From NCBI GenBank assembly GCA_017562135.1, contig QEYB01001046.1:3844001-3908000 (forward strand): 64,000 bases of DNA, written 5' to 3'. The position numbers were made by a program, and so were the translations under genes. Position 1 is the stretch's first letter. Every line of letters begins with the position of its first letter. The DNA is from Dipylidium caninum (Eukaryota; Platyhelminthes; Cestoda; Cyclophyllidea; Dipylidiidae). Shown in pieces: positions 62,101 through 64,000 of the stretch. The notes under the pieces are model-generated. The model had not been told where the DNA came from and searched no databases. It saw only the letters and a list, made by a program, of their open reading frames with translations.

Positions 62101-64000
62101 GGTATCCATTGGGCCTTCAGCCATGGTGTGATGCACTACATTACGCATCCGCGCAATGCACGGGCAGGGCGGCTTTCAAGAAGGCATTTGGTTTGGTCTG
62201 CCAACTGGGCAGCGTATGGCCATCCCTTAATACTACGTCGATATGATCTGAATTGCCCATAAAACGACAAACAAGCGAACATGTTGGATGGTTTGGTTGC
62301 TGTCTGCAACAGTTTAGGGAAATGTTGGCCAACGCTAAGTTCTGCCCCATCGTCATCACTAACCGAAAGCCTCGAGCACACCTTCTGGTGGTGGTGGTGT
62401 CTTCTCACAGTCGAAGCGCCTTCCTTCATGCACACAATTTCCAACTATTTAACAGGAAGTTCAACGATTCTACTCGTATTTCTTATGAAGTGCGTTTACA
62501 GAAGAATCAGGGCCAGTTAGGAGCAAAAGTGGGGCCACTAACAAAGAATCCTGTATGGAGAGTATCTGAACTGTCCTACCTTCACGGAAGTCGGCCTTCT
62601 TGTAGCTTTTGTTCACTTCCACGCTAAATATCTTATAGCGACAAATGTAGCTGGCTAGTTTCGTCATGCTGTTGCGTCCGCTGCCACCAACACCAACGAG
62701 TAACATGTTGCCTCGTGGTTGACCGATCACGCGGAGGATCTTGCAGGCTGAAGCCAATACCCACAAGTTTTGTTAGTCCTCCGAAACATCCAAATTGTGC
62801 AAACTTTGTTTCGGCGGGAATCTTTTCGTCTCTCTTTCAGTTTGGGGAGACTGAGTGCAACCGATGTTGGGGTGTATTTAATTTTATTGCGAACGAAATC
62901 TACCTCATAGTGGCGTGTCGGTAAATGCGTATACGAGGGATACATGGTAAGGAATGTAATGCATAAGAGTAGCTCACTATGTTCTATGGCATCCCTGAAA
63001 AGCACAAGATCCATGGGAATAACACCGGGACTGTCATTATAGTCATTGATAAAACCGTAAAGGCCTGCTCGCAAACGGTCAATGTCCTGAATATCCTCGT
63101 AAATCATATCCTTGTTCAGGGCGTCCACAAAGATGGGTGAAGTGCGCGATGGGCAGAGGTTGTGGAAGGTTTGGTCGAAATACTGGGCCAACTTCTCACC
63201 AAGAATCTCAATAAATTGGGCCATGTCTTGGGCGTTGATAAGACGGTCAGCAAAGACACGAAAACTCTCATGAATCCATAAACGCAGCATGGCGTTCCTC
63301 GAATCAATTGTGGTCTTGCTTGCTCTAAGAAGACCTTGATAAATCTGCAATTACCACCAAGGGAGTAGTACAAAAGAGACACCAGTGAAACAAATCGCTA
63401 AGGTGAAGTAGCGCATACCTTTGACATGTCACGAAGGTTGAACAAATAATGGATTCGCGTTGGAGTGGGAAGAAATTTGGCGACTATTGCAGTGTAGAAA
63501 GAAATGGTGGCGTCTGTCAATGTATCGCCCATCGACTTAACCTCATCTTCAAAATCACTAAGTTTCTGGTTTATCATGCTACCGAAGATCTGTTTCAAGT
63601 TGGCTTCCTAGTGGCGAAAAAATACTTCGCTTTAGTCTGCTCCGCGGACGAACACAGTGGCGTAAAGAGGAGTCTGTGCCTACCGTGGGAAAAGTAACGT
63701 TAATTTGGTTGAATCGGGACTGGAGACGCCGAGAGATTGTCATACGACCACCTCCAGGAGGCCCCATACTAGCGAGAAGAAACATCTTCTGCACCCGCTT
63801 CGGCAGCTGCATTTCCCGATCGTACCAGAAGCCGTAGTCGATCCACTGACGAATCAACTCAAGCGGTGGCTGTGAGCCAAATTCGTCCTTCACAGGCATG
63901 TTGAGGTCGTCCATGAAGGCGACTAATTTAGTGCCCCCAATCGGCACAAATGTGCCCTTCGTGCGTTTCTCCACACGGGACTCGATTATGTCCTGTATAT
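53132..64000 (-). CDS. DNAH2: axonemal dynein heavy chain 2, C-terminal part
   Basis: DNAH2 is the beta heavy chain of the inner-arm I1/f dynein of motile cilia. The 5' half lies outside the window. Exons: 64000/63992-63684, 63607-63419, 63344-62978, 62747-62580, 62051-61834, 61497-61279, 60711-60566, 60500-60406, 60157-60042, 59854-59663, 59417-59229, 58927-58718, 58640-58329, 57984-57632, 57086-56780, 56257-55532, 55436-55020, 54852-54331, 54246-53944, 53768-53366 and 53286-53132. Every junction is in phase; about 1970 residues are present. Order: AAA3 Walker B (FMDDLNMP), AAA4 P-loop (GVGGSGRNS), stalk coiled coil beginning YVTPTNYLELVSGYKK, microtubule-binding domain (LNKKDITEIKSYGQPP, NFDKDHISDKTLKKIGAYC), returning coil, AAA5 (REWNIQGLPRD), AAA6 (SPGVDPTGGLLQ) and the C-terminal domain (LIAGINYGGHVTDEWDRRLL). 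The ending HWVKRGTALLMSLDT and FDPMYQF-type region (LGFIDPMYQFALDAYIGLF) point to DNAH2 rather than other inner-arm chains. One intron (61833-61498) uses a GC donor. Confidence 0.96.

Noticed and set aside
1..64000. CRISPR array, phage, insertion sequence, retroelement, rRNA or tRNA
   Set aside because: I saw no regularly spaced repeats, no transposase, reverse-transcriptase or integrase motifs and no long terminal repeats. I could not recognise a tRNA cloverleaf by eye; a tRNAscan run would settle that point.

Overview
This is a eukaryotic, metazoan genomic window. It has multi-exon genes with GT-AG introns, axonemal dynein and SPAG6, a nicotinic-receptor-type terminal exon, ATRX and RGP1. 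Many introns are only 31-48 nt long and the regions between genes are long. Tiny introns in an animal genome suggest a parasitic flatworm, probably a tapeworm. That is an inference from gene structure, not from a species match.

Layout. The left third (1-20700) is gene-poor. It holds the last exon of a Cys-loop (nicotinic acetylcholine-type) receptor (857-1782, +), a long TRIM-family RING/B-box protein on one open exon (7666-9708, +) and a two-exon C/EBP-like bZIP factor (18434-19309, -). The middle holds a compact convergent pair: RGP1, the Rab6-GEF subunit (20753-22476, +), and the central-apparatus protein SPAG6 (22589-24278, -), whose stop codons are about 112 bp apart. Next comes an 8 kb stretch (24279-32247) with no gene I can support but several GC-rich patches.

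The right half is dense and entirely on the minus strand. It contains ATRX (about 32248-44143; ADD zinc finger, acidic linker, SNF2 helicase), an SLC26 anion transporter with a STAS domain (45384-52118), and the C-terminal 45% or so of axonemal dynein heavy chain DNAH2 (53132 to the window end). I traced exon junctions for ATRX, SLC26, DNAH2, SPAG6 and RGP1 by splice consensus, codon phase and family similarity. Phases close exactly in DNAH2, SPAG6 and RGP1. In SLC26 they close except at two single-base excesses in G homopolymers. In ATRX one junction, between the helical exon and the acidic exons, stays unresolved.

The genes do not form one pathway. SPAG6 and DNAH2 both serve motile cilia or flagella. 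ATRX, the bZIP factor and perhaps the TRIM protein act in the nucleus or in regulation. RGP1 acts at the Golgi, and SLC26 and the receptor act at membranes. I found no virus, prokaryotic defence system, CRISPR array, rRNA, tRNA or intact transposon. The most notable features are SPAG6, in which every intron is 31-35 nt, a TRIM protein whose three zinc domains each carry an insertion, and the SLC26 gene with two apparent homopolymer frame breaks.
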